Shown here: piece after piece, positions 7,776 through 17,361 of the stretch
Layout: every line of letters begins with the position of its first letter
How positions within the stretch are numbered: the stretch's first letter is position 1
Assembly: GCA_964512675.1 (NCBI GenBank)
Contig: CAZEJR010000007.1
Coordinates: forward strand, 1-64,000
Length of the DNA: 64,000 bases
Source of the DNA: A07HB70 sp964512675
GTDB taxonomy: Archaea > Halobacteriota > Halobacteria > Halobacteriales > Haloferacaceae
Reading direction: 5' to 3'
The notes under the pieces: model-generated
The model's database searches: none
What the model was told of the DNA's origin: nothing
Seen by the model: only the letters and a program-made list of their open reading frames with translations
Made by a program: the position numbers and the translations under genes

Positions 7776-9010
7776 TGGCGAACCGGACGGTCACGCGCAC
7801 CCACGTCGCGCCCCCCGGTCCGCGACAGGTCGGTGACGACCTCGATTCGCTCGGGTTCGCCGTCGTCAGAACGGCGGAGCCGTTCTGATCGGCTCACGGG
7901 CGCGTTTGCTCTCGTGAACGCCTCGAAACGCTGGCACGTCGCCCGGTGGACCGTCGAGCGCATCTGGAGTGACACGGGCCACGTTCCCGGTCACGCCGAA
8001 CGCCCGGCGTAGCTCGAGTCCCACGAACGCTACGCGGACCTCGACGCACAGTCCGGTCGGCGGGCTGTCCGAGAGCTCGCCGCGGCGTTCGAACGCTGGC
8101 ACGGACGTCGACAGAGCGGGACCCCGAGAGCGAACCCGCCAGCGTACCGCGAGCCCGGCGACCGGCATCCCCGGTCCACGGTCACGTTCGAGGAAGACGG
8201 GGTCGACCACGACGCCGAGTGCGGGCGCGTCCGGCTCTCGACGGGCCGCACCTTCGAGAGCAGGTGGACTCTGTCTTCCGCGGGTACGGGGCCGACGCCG
8301 ACGTCGATGTCGAGAACGTACACTAGGTCGGGGCAGTGTGCGAACGAGACAGATGGCAGCTGTGCCTCGTCTGCCGCCACGAGGCCGACACGGACCGATC
8401 CGGTGAGGGCGTGGCCGGTATCGACCTCGGCATCTCGACCGTAGCCGCCGACCGCGCGGCGGCGACGGAGTGTCGTACTCCGGCGGGGCGCTCGGGAAGG
8501 ACGAACACCGGTTCCGGAGAGCGGGCCAGGTGCGCCGACGCCGGCTCGACCGAGGGCGCACCGAGCGCCGAACGAATCCCCCACGCCGTCTGAGGGCGCT
8601 GTGAGCGAGCGTATCGAGCGCGATGTCGGCACTATCGTCGTGGGCGATGGTGGACGTCCGGACGGACACCGACCGGAGACCGTGGAACCCTCGCCCTCCA
8701 CGGGTGGGCGTTCGACCGCTTCACACGGATGGTCGGATACGAGGCCGAAGGCGGGGCGTCAAAGACGTGTTCAGCCCGTGACACCGGGGACGGGAGCCAG
8801 GGTGTCGAGCGGGGGCTGTGCGCTGTGAGGCGTGCGAGACGGTTGCGAACGCCGACGCCGACGGCGCGGAGAACACTCGACAGGACACTCCCGAGTCTCG
8901 TCCTCGACGGCGGAGAGATACCGGCTGGACTGCACGCCGGTAGTCCGCCTGTTCGCCCGTAGCGAGGGTCGGTTCGCCCCGCGAGACCGGGTCGTGGACC
9001 GAGACCCCGG
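7776..9010 (+). pseudogene. tnpB: Degenerate IS1341-type tnpB (RNA-guided nuclease relic)
   Basis: TnpB motifs appear in order but in different frames with stops: QVGDDLDSLGFA, then (7920 on) ASKRWHVARWTVERIW, ESHERYADLDAQSG, HPRSTVTFEEDGVDHDAE, RVRLSTGRTF, DRWQLCLVC, GIDLGIS (RuvC aspartate), IERDVGTIVVGD (RuvC glutamate region lost or altered), SKTCSA, VERGLC, VANADADGAEN and GRFAPRD. About 400 residues would be intact; no frame exceeds about 100. No tnpA is seen. An insertion at 7862-7919 interrupts the N-terminal part. The element is dead. Confidence 0.8.
7866..7888. repeat. Perfect hairpin inside the tnpB relic
   Basis: TCAGAACGG-cggag-CCGTTCTGA is a 9-bp stem with a 5-base loop, followed by a weaker TCACG/CGTGA pair (7894-7898, 7913-7917). 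Both lie in a segment of about 58 bases that separates the LGFA and ASKRW parts of TnpB and is flanked by CGCC on each side. Confidence 0.6.
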
Positions 9011-9030
9011 TGTTCACGCCGGGGTGGATG

Positions 9031-9228
9031 TCACGGCTCCTCGACCAGGTCGTCGGCGGCGAGGTCCCGAATCTGCTCGACGAGCGCCGGGTCGACGCCG
9101 GCCTCGTCGGTGCCGTCGTGGAGCCGGTCGTTGTGCCGGGCAACCGTGTCGGCCACCTCGGAGAGCGGGACGCGCGTCGTCGTCCCGCAGGCGTCGCACA
9201 CGACCGGCACCGTCGGAGCCCCGTCCAT
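9031..9228 (-). CDS. Small conserved-looking hypothetical protein with CxxC
   Basis: A 65-residue acidic protein opening with VVCDACGTTTRVPL, a single CxxC knuckle, followed by a helical acidic tail (VADTVARHND, EQIRDLAADDLVEE). With one CxxC it could bind metal only as a dimer. The start is supported by a TATA-like GTTTACC (minus strand 9257-9251) about 29 bases upstream. No function is known to me. Confidence 0.6.
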   Translation of the reverse strand: MDGAPTVPVVCDACGTTTRVPLSEVADTVARHNDRLHDGTDEAGVDPALVEQIRDLAADDLVEEP

Positions 9229-9314
9229 ACCGGCTGTTCGACCGCTCCGGTGGTAAACCCCGCCGGTCGTGCGCGGATCGCACCATCTTTGTTCGGAGCC
9301 GACGAGTTCGAGAC

Positions 9315-10196
9315 GTGTATCGACGGACTGTGCTCTCGCTCGTCGCCGGCCTCGTCCTCGCCGGCTGTGGCGGCTCGGAGGGCTCCGGGCCGACAGACGT
9401 AGCGACCGAGCCGTCGACCGTCGCCGGTCCGGCGGGACTCTCCGTGGCCGGTATCGAGACGCCAGACACGGTGCCGGTGAACACGCTGTACGGCATCGTC
9501 GTCGACGTGGAGAACCCGACGGAGACGCGACGGCGCTTCGACTCCGGCGTGAGCGTCCAGTTCGGCGACGAGTGGCGCGCGGTCGACGCGACGCTCTCGG
9601 GCGCGGTGCCCGCCGGCGAGACCGCCCGGTTCGGCGCGCGTCTGCCCGGCTTCGCGTTCCTCGGGACGTACGACGTTCGCGTCGACGCGACGGGCGATAC
9701 GGCACCCGTCGAGGCGGTGCCGCTGGAGCGATCCTTCGGCGAGTCGTTCCGGGCGCCGGACGGGGTGTCCGTCGTCGTCGCGGGTGGACGCTTCGTCTCG
9801 ACGTACCGGGGTGGCGGCGGGAACGCCACCGCGCGCACCCCGCCAGCAGACAGCCAGTGGGCGGTCGTCCGGGTACAGATACAGAACCCCACCGGTGAGC
9901 AGGTCGAGTTCCCCCCGTACGGCGCGTTCGTCGCCGTGGTCGACGGCGAGCGGTACTCGGTCGCGCTCGCGGACGCGGACGACCCGGTGACGGTGCCGGG
10001 CGACCGGCAGACCGTCGAACTCCCGTACCTCGTCCCGTCGGACGCGACGGGCGACGACCTGTCGGTGCGGTGGGAGCCGACCTACGGCGGGCGGCGCACC
10101 GGCGCGGTCTGGTCGGTGGACGACACGACGCCACAGCCGACGACGTCCGGGTCGGTATCGACCAGCCGCCCGCTCGCGCCGGAGAGAAACGGCTAA
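9315..10196 (+). CDS. Secreted lipoprotein, DUF4352-like
   Basis: The 293-residue protein starts MYRRTVLSLVAGLVLAGCGG: a twin arginine, hydrophobic stretch and lipobox LAGC with Cys18, as in haloarchaeal lipoproteins exported by Tat. The mature part has two beta-rich regions (about 40-130 and 160-265; the second reads WAVVRVQIQNPTGEQVEF), resembling extracellular immunoglobulin-like lipoprotein domains. The GTG at 9315 is chosen because it puts the signal at the N-terminus; the frame is open upstream only into the tnpB relic. Role unknown. Confidence 0.75.
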   Translation: MYRRTVLSLVAGLVLAGCGGSEGSGPTDVATEPSTVAGPAGLSVAGIETPDTVPVNTLYGIVVDVENPTETRRRFDSGVSVQFGDEWRAVDATLSGAVPAGETARFGARLPGFAFLGTYDVRVDATGDTAPVEAVPLERSFGESFRAPDGVSVVVAGGRFVSTYRGGGGNATARTPPADSQWAVVRVQIQNPTGEQVEFPPYGAFVAVVDGERYSVALADADDPVTVPGDRQTVELPYLVPSDATGDDLSVRWEPTYGGRRTGAVWSVDDTTPQPTTSGSVSTSRPLAPERNG

Positions 10197-10221
10197 AGCC
10201 GACGGGTCGCTACCGCCGCAC

Positions 10222-11076
10222 ATGCAACGACGCGCCGCGACGGCGTACGTCCTCCTGTTTCTGGTCCTGGGGGCGGGGTCGTACGGGCTGATCGCGACCG
10301 CGGAGCAGCCCGAGGTGTCGTTCGACGACCCCGACCACCGGCTCTCCGCCGGCGACCAGTTCTCGGTCGACGACCGGGAGTACACGGTGGCCGACCTGAG
10401 CGTCGAGGAGGAGAGCGACGGCCACGGCGGGACGAGCGTCACCTACGCCGCGACGCTCCGGTGGACAGACGACTCCGCGCGGTACACCGAGACGTGGGCC
10501 GAGGGCGACACGGTGACCGTCGACGGGTTCGAGGGCGAGGTGGCGGTGCCGAACGAGTCGGACCCCCGCGAGTTCTCGCTGGTCGACCCCGTCAACCGGA
10601 CGGCGATTCTGCGCGACGACCCGAACGCCGACAACGAGACGGTGACCCGGAACGACGAGTCGTTCGTCGTCGTGACGGAGGGCGACCAGGCGCGGCTGGT
10701 CGCGGCGGCGGAGTACTTCCCCGCCCCGGAGCGCCGGACGATAGCTGAGGACACGGCGCTCGACTACGCCGGTAACCGGACGGCTGTCGGGAACGTCACG
10801 AGTGACGGTGTCTCGGTCTCGTGGACGGCCTCACGGACGAACGAGGTGTCGCTCCCGCACGAGGCGAACGTCACCCTGGCCGGCCAGCAGTTCTTCGTCT
10901 ACTACGTGAGCGACTCGGCGCTCGTCCTCGAGTCCGACTACGCCGTCTACGACCGACAGACCGACCAGATGGCCGAGCAGAGCCGGATCACAAACGGGCT
11001 CTGGGGTATCAGCATCCTGAGCGGTCTCACGGCGGTCGTACTCGTCGGGATGGCGTTCCTGCCGTCGCGGTACTGA
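10222..11076 (+). CDS. Two-helix membrane-anchored hypothetical protein
   Basis: The 284-residue protein has a membrane segment at residues 8-25 (AYVLLFLVLGAGSYGLIA), a large acidic beta-rich external part with NxT/S sequons (NRTA, NETV, NVTS), and a C-terminal helix (about 258-279, GLWGISILSGLTAVVLVGM) ending in LPSRY. Both ends are therefore likely cytoplasmic. A CTAAAG TATA-like box sits about 30 bases upstream, inside CGGCTAAAGCCG. It follows the lipoprotein gene by 25 bases, but this promoter may make it independent. Function unknown. Confidence 0.75.
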   Translation: MQRRAATAYVLLFLVLGAGSYGLIATAEQPEVSFDDPDHRLSAGDQFSVDDREYTVADLSVEEESDGHGGTSVTYAATLRWTDDSARYTETWAEGDTVTVDGFEGEVAVPNESDPREFSLVDPVNRTAILRDDPNADNETVTRNDESFVVVTEGDQARLVAAAEYFPAPERRTIAEDTALDYAGNRTAVGNVTSDGVSVSWTASRTNEVSLPHEANVTLAGQQFFVYYVSDSALVLESDYAVYDRQTDQMAEQSRITNGLWGISILSGLTAVVLVGMAFLPSRY

Positions 11077-11534
11077 GCCCTCCCGGCTCCGTCGCCGCTC
11101 TCCTCTCGCCACGTCCGGAGAGCGCGCCCGCCGGCGAGCGGAGACGGCTGCGGGGCCGTGGGCCGACCCGGTGTCGGGTCCGCGAGTCGTGCCGGGACCG
11201 CACGGTCGACGCGCTCTCGTTCAGCCACGCGCCCGCAGCGCGCCCGGCGAGATAGCCGGCGGGGGAGGGGACTACGAGGCCGAGGGCGTACGGCCACGTC
11301 ACCGTCCACGACTCCGGTCCCGCCCGTCGTCGAACCCTCCGAGGCGCAGGGCTCGACGACGGGCGGTCGTCCCGGCGACGAACGCGGCGCCGACGCCGAG
11401 GGGCCACCTCTCTGCCGTGTGGTCGAGACGGCCACACCGGACCGCGTACAGTCGTTTCGCCCGGCGTCGCCGCGTGAGGACGACACCGACCAGCCGGCGA
11501 CAGGGCTAACAGCCCCCGCCGCGGCACCTCCGAC
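11077..11534. other. Gap with inverted repeat and possible broken membrane gene
   Basis: No intact gene. On the minus strand, two frames each hold a plausible membrane-protein piece (RWPLGVGAAFVAGTTARR, then VTWPYALGLVVPSPAGYLAG), consistent with a frameshifted small membrane protein. CGCCCGTCGTCGA (11321-11333) and TCGACGACGGGCG (11353-11365) form a perfect 13-bp inverted repeat, extended inward by ACCCT/AGGG. Confidence 0.4.
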
Positions 11535-12542
11535 GTGCGTGTCGTCGTCTCTCACAGCAGCGCTCACCCGGTCGCGATCGACCGGGTCCGGGACTCGCTC
11601 CCCGGCCACGACGTCCGCCCCGTCGCGCTTACCCCGGGGCGGACGACGACGTCGGGCGAGACACTCCGCGACGCCGTCGCGGACGCGGCGGGGCTGTTCT
11701 GCCGTGCCGGACGGGTCGACGCGGCTCTCCTCGACGCGGCGCCCGACCTCCGGGTCGTCGCCGCACACGGGTCGGGGACGGACCACGTCGACGTCGGCGC
11801 GGCGACGGCACGGGACGTCGTCGTGACGCACAACCCCGAGGCCGTCGCGCCTGGCGTCGTGGAGTACGTCGCCGGCGCGAGCGTCGCGCTCCTGCGCGAC
11901 TGGCCCGGCGTGCCGAACCGGACCGCCGCGGGCGAGTGGAACAAGGGCAGTGCCGTCGGCGGCGAGGTGGGCGAGCGAACCGTCGGTGTTCTCGGACTCG
12001 GCGCGATCGGCTTCCGGGTCGCGCGGCTCCTCGCCGACGGCTTCGGCGCGACGGTGCTTGGCTGTGATCCGGCGGTGGCGGGCGAGCGGTCCCACCCGGT
12101 CTACCCTCGCCACGACCGCGCCACGGTCACGGCCGCGGGTGTCGACCTCGTCTCGCGGGCGGCGCTGTTCGAGCGCGCGGACCTCGTGACGCTCCACGTT
12201 CCGCTGACGCCAGCGACGCGCGGGCTGGTGGGCGCAGCCGAACTCGCGGCGCTGGACGGGCACCTGATCAACACTGCCCGTGGACCGGTCGTCGACGAGG
12301 ACGCCCTGCTCGCGGCGCTCGACGACGGGACCGTCCGCGGCGCGGCGCTTGACGTCAGGGCCGCGGAGCCGCCGCCTGCCGACGACCCGCTGGCGAGTCA
12401 CCCGCGGACGTTCGTCACGCCACACGTGGCTGGGCCGACGGAGAGCTACCTCCGGCGGGCAGCCGACCGCGGCGCCGAGAAGGTGCGAGCCGTGCTGGCC
12501 GGCGAGCGCCCGGACGGCGTCGTCGACCCCGGGGTCTACTGA
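11535..12542 (+). CDS. D-2-hydroxyacid dehydrogenase (phosphoglycerate-dehydrogenase-like)
   Basis: The 335-residue protein has the NAD-binding GLGAIGFRVA motif (about 151-160), then the catalytic set of the family: arginine in NTARGPVVDE, glutamate in AAEPPP and histidine in TPHVAGPT. Such enzymes reduce 2-oxoacids to D-2-hydroxyacids or oxidise 3-phosphoglycerate. No ACT or other regulatory domain follows, so a glyoxylate, hydroxypyruvate or similar substrate is as likely as serine synthesis. Its 3' end overlaps the convergent transporter gene by 7 bases. Confidence 0.88.
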   Translation: MRVVVSHSSAHPVAIDRVRDSLPGHDVRPVALTPGRTTTSGETLRDAVADAAGLFCRAGRVDAALLDAAPDLRVVAAHGSGTDHVDVGAATARDVVVTHNPEAVAPGVVEYVAGASVALLRDWPGVPNRTAAGEWNKGSAVGGEVGERTVGVLGLGAIGFRVARLLADGFGATVLGCDPAVAGERSHPVYPRHDRATVTAAGVDLVSRAALFERADLVTLHVPLTPATRGLVGAAELAALDGHLINTARGPVVDEDALLAALDDGTVRGAALDVRAAEPPPADDPLASHPRTFVTPHVAGPTESYLRRAADRGAEKVRAVLAGERPDGVVDPGVY

Positions 12543-13732
12543 CCGCGCACGACGAGCGTGACGCCCGCGGCGGCGGCGTACAGCGCCGCGACGACGAGGA
12601 AGGCGGCGACGGTGCCGGCGGCGTCGACGGTCCACCCGAGCGCGGCGGGGCCGGCGACGCCGCCGACGGCGATACCGGTGAACACGAAGCCGAACCCGCG
12701 GCCCGTGCCGCCCGCCGAGGTGGCACGCGCGACCAGGCGGTCCCGCGAGGGGTAGACGAGCCCGACCACGGCCCCGACGGCTCCGAAGCCACCGACGGCG
12801 AACGGCGCGCCGAGCGGCGCGACCACGAGGACGACAGCCGCGAGGGTCGTCGCGCCGCCGAGGAGGGTGACGACCGCGACGCGCCGTGGCAGGAAGCGGT
12901 CGGCGAGGACGCCGCCGACGAGGATACCGGCTGCGGCGCCGACGAAGAAGGCCGTCAGTGCGGTGTTGCCGACGCTCGCCGACAGCCCGTAGGCGTCGAC
13001 GGCGAGCACGTTCGTGAACGTCTGGACACCCTTCGCGGCGGCGACGAACACGACGAAGAAGGCGAACATCGCGAGCACGTCCCGGCGGAGGAGGTCCTCG
13101 CGGAGCGACCGTCGCTCGCCGCCCGCCCCGTCGGCTGTGGGCTCTGACTCCGGCTCGCTCCGCAGCTGGTCTCGGTAGACCGGCGGGAGCGTCAGGGCCG
13201 CGACGCCGGCGTACGCGACCCCGACGAGACCGACGGCGACGAGCGCGACCTGCGCCCCGGCGACAGCCGCGAGCCCGGCGACGGCGACCGGCGCGGCGGC
13301 GAAGCCGACGTACGCCCCGAAGGTGTGGACGCCGAAGCTCTGGCCCTCGCGGCTGCCGTCCGTCGCGGCGCCGAGCAGCGCGTAGTCGGCGGGGTGGAAG
13401 GCTGCCTGTCCGACGCCCGAGACGAGAGCGCCGGCGAGAAGCGTCGGATACGCGCCGACGCCGAGGCCGGCGACGACGATACCTCCGGCGGTGACGGCGA
13501 CGCCCGCGACGAACACCCGTTTCGCGCCCGTGCGGTCGACCAGCTCGCCGACCGGGAGCTGGAGCACCGTCCCCGCCGAGACGGCGGAGATGACCAGGCC
13601 GATCTCGACGTTCGTCAGCCCGAGGTCGGCCCGGAGGAGCGGGAACACCGGCGGGAACGCGAGCAGGTAGAAGTGCGAGAGCATGTGACCGCCGGTCACG
13701 AGGCCGACGACGCGGCCCGTCTCTCCACGCAT
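12536..13732 (-). CDS. MFS transporter
   Basis: The 398-residue protein has about 12 hydrophobic helices in two halves, the MFS loop motif between helices 2 and 3 (GELVDRTGAKRVF) and its second-half counterpart (GVLADRFLPRRVA), with an acidic central loop (about 205-230). It probably exports or imports a small molecule with a proton. Substrate unknown. ATG 13732 is chosen because the hydrophobic part begins there; upstream reading is arginine-rich noise. Confidence 0.85.
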   Translation of the reverse strand: MRGETGRVVGLVTGGHMLSHFYLLAFPPVFPLLRADLGLTNVEIGLVISAVSAGTVLQLPVGELVDRTGAKRVFVAGVAVTAGGIVVAGLGVGAYPTLLAGALVSGVGQAAFHPADYALLGAATDGSREGQSFGVHTFGAYVGFAAAPVAVAGLAAVAGAQVALVAVGLVGVAYAGVAALTLPPVYRDQLRSEPESEPTADGAGGERRSLREDLLRRDVLAMFAFFVVFVAAAKGVQTFTNVLAVDAYGLSASVGNTALTAFFVGAAAGILVGGVLADRFLPRRVAVVTLLGGATTLAAVVLVVAPLGAPFAVGGFGAVGAVVGLVYPSRDRLVARATSAGGTGRGFGFVFTGIAVGGVAGPAALGWTVDAAGTVAAFLVVAALYAAAAGVTLVVRGQ

Positions 13733-13836
13733 CACCTGTCCACGCGCCGGGCAGGGTCTAACCTCCGTCGGTTCGGGACGCCCGGCCCCGGCTCCGCCGG
13801 TGCACTCAACACCCGTGGGGTCGTACCACACCCCCG

Positions 13837-14301
13837 ATGTACGACGAGATACTACTCCCGACCGACGGCAGCGCGGCGGCGGAGGCGGCGGTCGACCACG
13901 CCGTCCGGCTGGCGACGGCGTTCGACGGTCGTGTCCACGTCCTGAGCGTCGTCGAGCCGGTGCCAGCAGTGGAGATGGACGCCGCGCTGGTCCACGAGCG
14001 GCTGCGCGAGGGCGCAGACCGGGCCGTCGACCGGGCGGTCGAGCGCCTCGACGCGGCCGGCGTCGAGACGACGACGGCGGTTCGGGACGGCGGCGCACAC
14101 CGCGCGATCCTCGACCACGCCGGCGAGACGGAGGCAGACCTCGTCGTGATGGGCACCCACGGCCGCACGGGTGTCGGCCGTGTGCTGCTCGGGAGCGTCA
14201 CCGAACGCGTCGTCCGACGGGCCGACGCGCCGGTGCTGTCGGTGCGGTACCACCCGGAGGACGACGAAGTGACGACCGAACGGGTCGATACAGACGGGTG
14301 A
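13837..14301 (+). CDS. Universal stress protein (UspA family)
   Basis: The 154-residue protein opens YDEILLPTDGSAAAE and carries the ATP-binding motif VVMGTHGRTGVGRVLLGSV followed by APVLSVR. That G-2x-G-9x-G-S pattern means it probably binds ATP. Single domain, cytosolic, with its own transcript. The exact stress role is not predictable. Confidence 0.92.
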   Translation: MYDEILLPTDGSAAAEAAVDHAVRLATAFDGRVHVLSVVEPVPAVEMDAALVHERLREGADRAVDRAVERLDAAGVETTTAVRDGGAHRAILDHAGETEADLVVMGTHGRTGVGRVLLGSVTERVVRRADAPVLSVRYHPEDDEVTTERVDTDG

Positions 14302-14446
14302 CGCGCCGCGCTCCGGCGGCTCTGCTGTCCCCGGTCTGTCCCGCCCGGTGCCCCGTGGTTAGCACACTCCTCGCGGGCCGGCCCGCCCCGGCGTCTCCGT
14401 GCACACAACCCGAACGTTCACGCGTCCGGCCACCCTGTGTCCGACG

Positions 14447-15895
14447 ATGGCTGACGTCACGACGCGGTCGCTCGGCTTCCACTCGCTCACCGGCGAGCGC
14501 GAGGCCGTGCTGTCGGTGGAGGGGTCGCTCCCGGCCTGGCTCTCCGGGAGCCTGATCCGGAACGGACCGGGCGCGTTCGAGCTCGGCGACGCGTCGGTCG
14601 ACCACTGGTTCGACGGGCTGTCGCTCCTCCGGCGGTTCACCCTCGACGGCGCGGCAGACGCCGTCTCCTACCGCGACCGTTTTCTCCGCAGCGACGCCTA
14701 CGACCGCGCCCGGCAGGGGTCGTTCTCCGGCGGGTTCGCGACCGGCGGGGCGGGGCTGCTCTCGCGGCTCTGGGGTCTGTTCGTCGCCGACCCGTACGAC
14801 AACGCGAACGTCCTCGTCGAGCGGGTTGGCGAGGACTATCTCGCGATGACCGAGACCCCACGGCGGGTCCGTGTCGACCCGACGACGCTCGACACGCTCG
14901 GGCACGCACAGTACGACGGGCCGGCGCCGACCGGCCAGATCGCCTGCGCACACGTCTCGCGTGACTCCGACGGGACCGTCGTCAACGTCGAGACCGAGTT
15001 CGGGCGGCAGAGCCAGTACCACGTCTTCGAGGCGTCGGCGCCGGACGAGCGGCGGCACGTCGCCTCGGTCCCGGTCGACGAGCCGGCGTACCTCCACGAC
15101 TTCGTGGCCACGCCGTCGTACGTCGTCCTCGTCGAGTTCCCGTTCGTCGTCAACCCCCTCGACGTCCTCCGGCCGGGGACGGCGGGGTTCGTCGACTGGT
15201 TCCGGTGGGAGCCGGCCCGTGGCACCCGCGTGCGGGTGATAGCGCGTGACGCGGGCGAGGAGGTCGCCCGCCCGACCGCACCGCCCGTCTTCGGCTTCCA
15301 CCACGCGAACGCGTACGAGGCCGACGACGAACTCGTCCTCGACGTCGAGACGGTGCCGGACGCGACGGCGGTTGCCGAACTCGACCTGTCGGCGCTTCGT
15401 GCCGGCGCCCTCGACGCCCTCGGGGGCCGAATCGACCGCTACCGCGTCGACCCGGACGCGGGGACCGTCGACGTCGAGCGGCTCTACGACGGCGCGACGG
15501 CGCTGCCGACGGTCTCGCCCGCCGTCGAGGGCCGGCGACACCGCTACGTCTACGCACAGCACGCCGACCAGCCGGTCGACGACTGGCCACGCGAGGTCGC
15601 GAAACTCGACGTCGACCGGCGCCGGGTCGAGACGTTCCGGACGGACACCGACGCCTACCTCTCGGAACCCGTCTTCGTGCCGCGACCCGACGGCGAGACG
15701 GAGGACGACGGCGTCCTGCTGACCGTGTCGCTCGACCCCGTCGCGGAGCGGTCGGCGCTTCTCGTCCTCGACGCGGCGACGCTCGACCGTCGCGCGCGAG
15801 CGCCGCTCCCCGCTGCCCTCCCGTTCGACTTCCACGGGCGGTGGTTTCCCGAACTCGACCGTCCGACGGTCGCAGCCGGCGGTGGGTGGCCGTGA
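14447..15895 (+). CDS. Carotenoid cleavage oxygenase, copy 1
   Basis: The 482-residue protein opens VEGSLPAWLSGSLIRNGPG, the carotenoid oxygenase/RPE65 signature, and shows all four iron-ligand histidines in family context: ACAHVSRD, YLHDFVATP, GFHHANAYE and DFHGRWFPE. Such enzymes split carotenoid double bonds with O2 and Fe(II). The substrate could be beta-carotene or a bacterioruberin-type carotenoid; not decidable here. It overlaps copy 2 by 4 bases, so both are co-translated. ATG 14447 is preferred; an in-frame GTG at 14399 adds 16 residues without family similarity. Confidence 0.9.
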   Translation: MADVTTRSLGFHSLTGEREAVLSVEGSLPAWLSGSLIRNGPGAFELGDASVDHWFDGLSLLRRFTLDGAADAVSYRDRFLRSDAYDRARQGSFSGGFATGGAGLLSRLWGLFVADPYDNANVLVERVGEDYLAMTETPRRVRVDPTTLDTLGHAQYDGPAPTGQIACAHVSRDSDGTVVNVETEFGRQSQYHVFEASAPDERRHVASVPVDEPAYLHDFVATPSYVVLVEFPFVVNPLDVLRPGTAGFVDWFRWEPARGTRVRVIARDAGEEVARPTAPPVFGFHHANAYEADDELVLDVETVPDATAVAELDLSALRAGALDALGGRIDRYRVDPDAGTVDVERLYDGATALPTVSPAVEGRRHRYVYAQHADQPVDDWPREVAKLDVDRRRVETFRTDTDAYLSEPVFVPRPDGETEDDGVLLTVSLDPVAERSALLVLDAATLDRRARAPLPAALPFDFHGRWFPELDRPTVAAGGGWP

Positions 15896-17361
15896 CCGAC
15901 GACTACCGCGCCGGCCTCCGGGCGTTTCCCGAACGCGCCGAGACGCGCGTCACCCTCGACGTCGAGGGGTCGCTGCCGGCGTGGCTCGACGGCACCCACG
16001 TCCGCAACGGGCCGGGGCGCTTCGAGGCCGGCGGCGCGTTCGGCCACTGGTTCGACGGGCTGGCGCTCCCGCGGCGATACGGCTTCGACCCCGAGGCCGG
16101 GACCGTCGCGTACGCGGTCCGCTTCCTCCGGAGCGAGACGTACCGCGGCGCGCGCGAGGGGCGGCTCGTCACTGACCAGTTCGGCACGCCGGCGGGCGTC
16201 GAGTCGCCGGTCGCCCGACTCCGCGCCCGCGCTCGACGGCTGGTCCGGCCGACGCTCACCGACAACGCCTCCGTGTCGTTCGCGCGCGTCGACGGCCGCC
16301 TCGCCGCGGTGACGGAGACTCCCCGGATGGTCGAACTCGACCCGGAGACGCTTGCGACGCTCGGCCCCGTCGCCTACGACGACGACCTCGCGCTCACCGG
16401 GTCGCTCGCCCACCTCCACCGCGACCCGGCCCGCGGCGTCGGCGTCAACCTCGGGGTGCGCTACGACCGCGAGAGCGAGTACGTCCTCACCCGCCGACCG
16501 GACGGGGCGAACGCGCGCGAGGTCGTCGCGCGGGTGCCAGCCGACCGCCCGTCGTACGTCCACTCGTTCGCGCTCACACCCCGCTACGCCGTCGTGACGC
16601 TCTCGCCGTGGGTCACCAGCCCCCGTGAGCTCCTGCTCGCGGAGACGTTCGTCGACGCGTTCTCGTGGCGACCGGCGCGTGGGACGACGTTTCTCGTCGT
16701 CGACCGCGAGACGGGCGACGTCGTCGCCCGGCCGACGACCGACCCGTTCCTCGTCTTCCACCACCTCGCCGCCTTCGTGGACGGTGACGACGTCGTCGTC
16801 GACCTCGTTGCCCACCCCGACCATCGCGCGGTGACGGGGCTCCGTCTCCCGGCGCTCCGGTCCGGTCGTCCCGGACTCCCGCCGAGCGAACTCCGGCGGT
16901 ACCGCGTCCCCCTCGACGGCGGGCGGGTCGAGGCCGAGACGCTCCACGACGGCTCCGTCGAGTTCCCGACGCTCGACTACGGCGCCGCGGTCGGGCACCC
17001 GGCACCGCACCGCGTCGCATACCTCGCCGCGACCGATCCCGACCCGCCGGTGGGGCTGCCGACACGGGTCGACCGGCTGGACCTCGAGACGGGCGAGCGG
17101 GCGTCGTGGGGGCGTCCCGACACCTACCCCGGCGAACCGCTGTTCGTGCCCCGCGAGCCGTGGGACGGACGCCCGGAGACGACGGCGGGCGTCTTGCTCG
17201 TCGAGGTACTCGACCCCGACGCCGACCGGACCGACCTCGTCGTCCTCGACGCGGCGACGCTCGACCGTCGCGCGCGGGTCACGCTCCCGCACCGCCTGCC
17301 GCTCGGGTTCCACGGCCAGTACCTCCGCCCGGGCCACCCGGGCGAGCGGACGATGTCGTAG
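15892..17361 (+). CDS. Carotenoid cleavage oxygenase, copy 2
   Basis: The 489-residue paralogue of the preceding gene opens VEGSLPAWLDGTHVRNGPG and has the four histidines in SLAHLHRD, YVHSFALTP, FHHLAAFVD and GFHGQYLRP. Its GTG start is embedded in the upstream gene's GTGA. It is as complete as copy 1, so the pair are probably both active, perhaps with different cleavage sites or substrates. Two shared features, the opening and the terminal LDAATLDRRAR segment, point to tandem duplication. Confidence 0.9.
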   Translation: MTDDYRAGLRAFPERAETRVTLDVEGSLPAWLDGTHVRNGPGRFEAGGAFGHWFDGLALPRRYGFDPEAGTVAYAVRFLRSETYRGAREGRLVTDQFGTPAGVESPVARLRARARRLVRPTLTDNASVSFARVDGRLAAVTETPRMVELDPETLATLGPVAYDDDLALTGSLAHLHRDPARGVGVNLGVRYDRESEYVLTRRPDGANAREVVARVPADRPSYVHSFALTPRYAVVTLSPWVTSPRELLLAETFVDAFSWRPARGTTFLVVDRETGDVVARPTTDPFLVFHHLAAFVDGDDVVVDLVAHPDHRAVTGLRLPALRSGRPGLPPSELRRYRVPLDGGRVEAETLHDGSVEFPTLDYGAAVGHPAPHRVAYLAATDPDPPVGLPTRVDRLDLETGERASWGRPDTYPGEPLFVPREPWDGRPETTAGVLLVEVLDPDADRTDLVVLDAATLDRRARVTLPHRLPLGFHGQYLRPGHPGERTMS

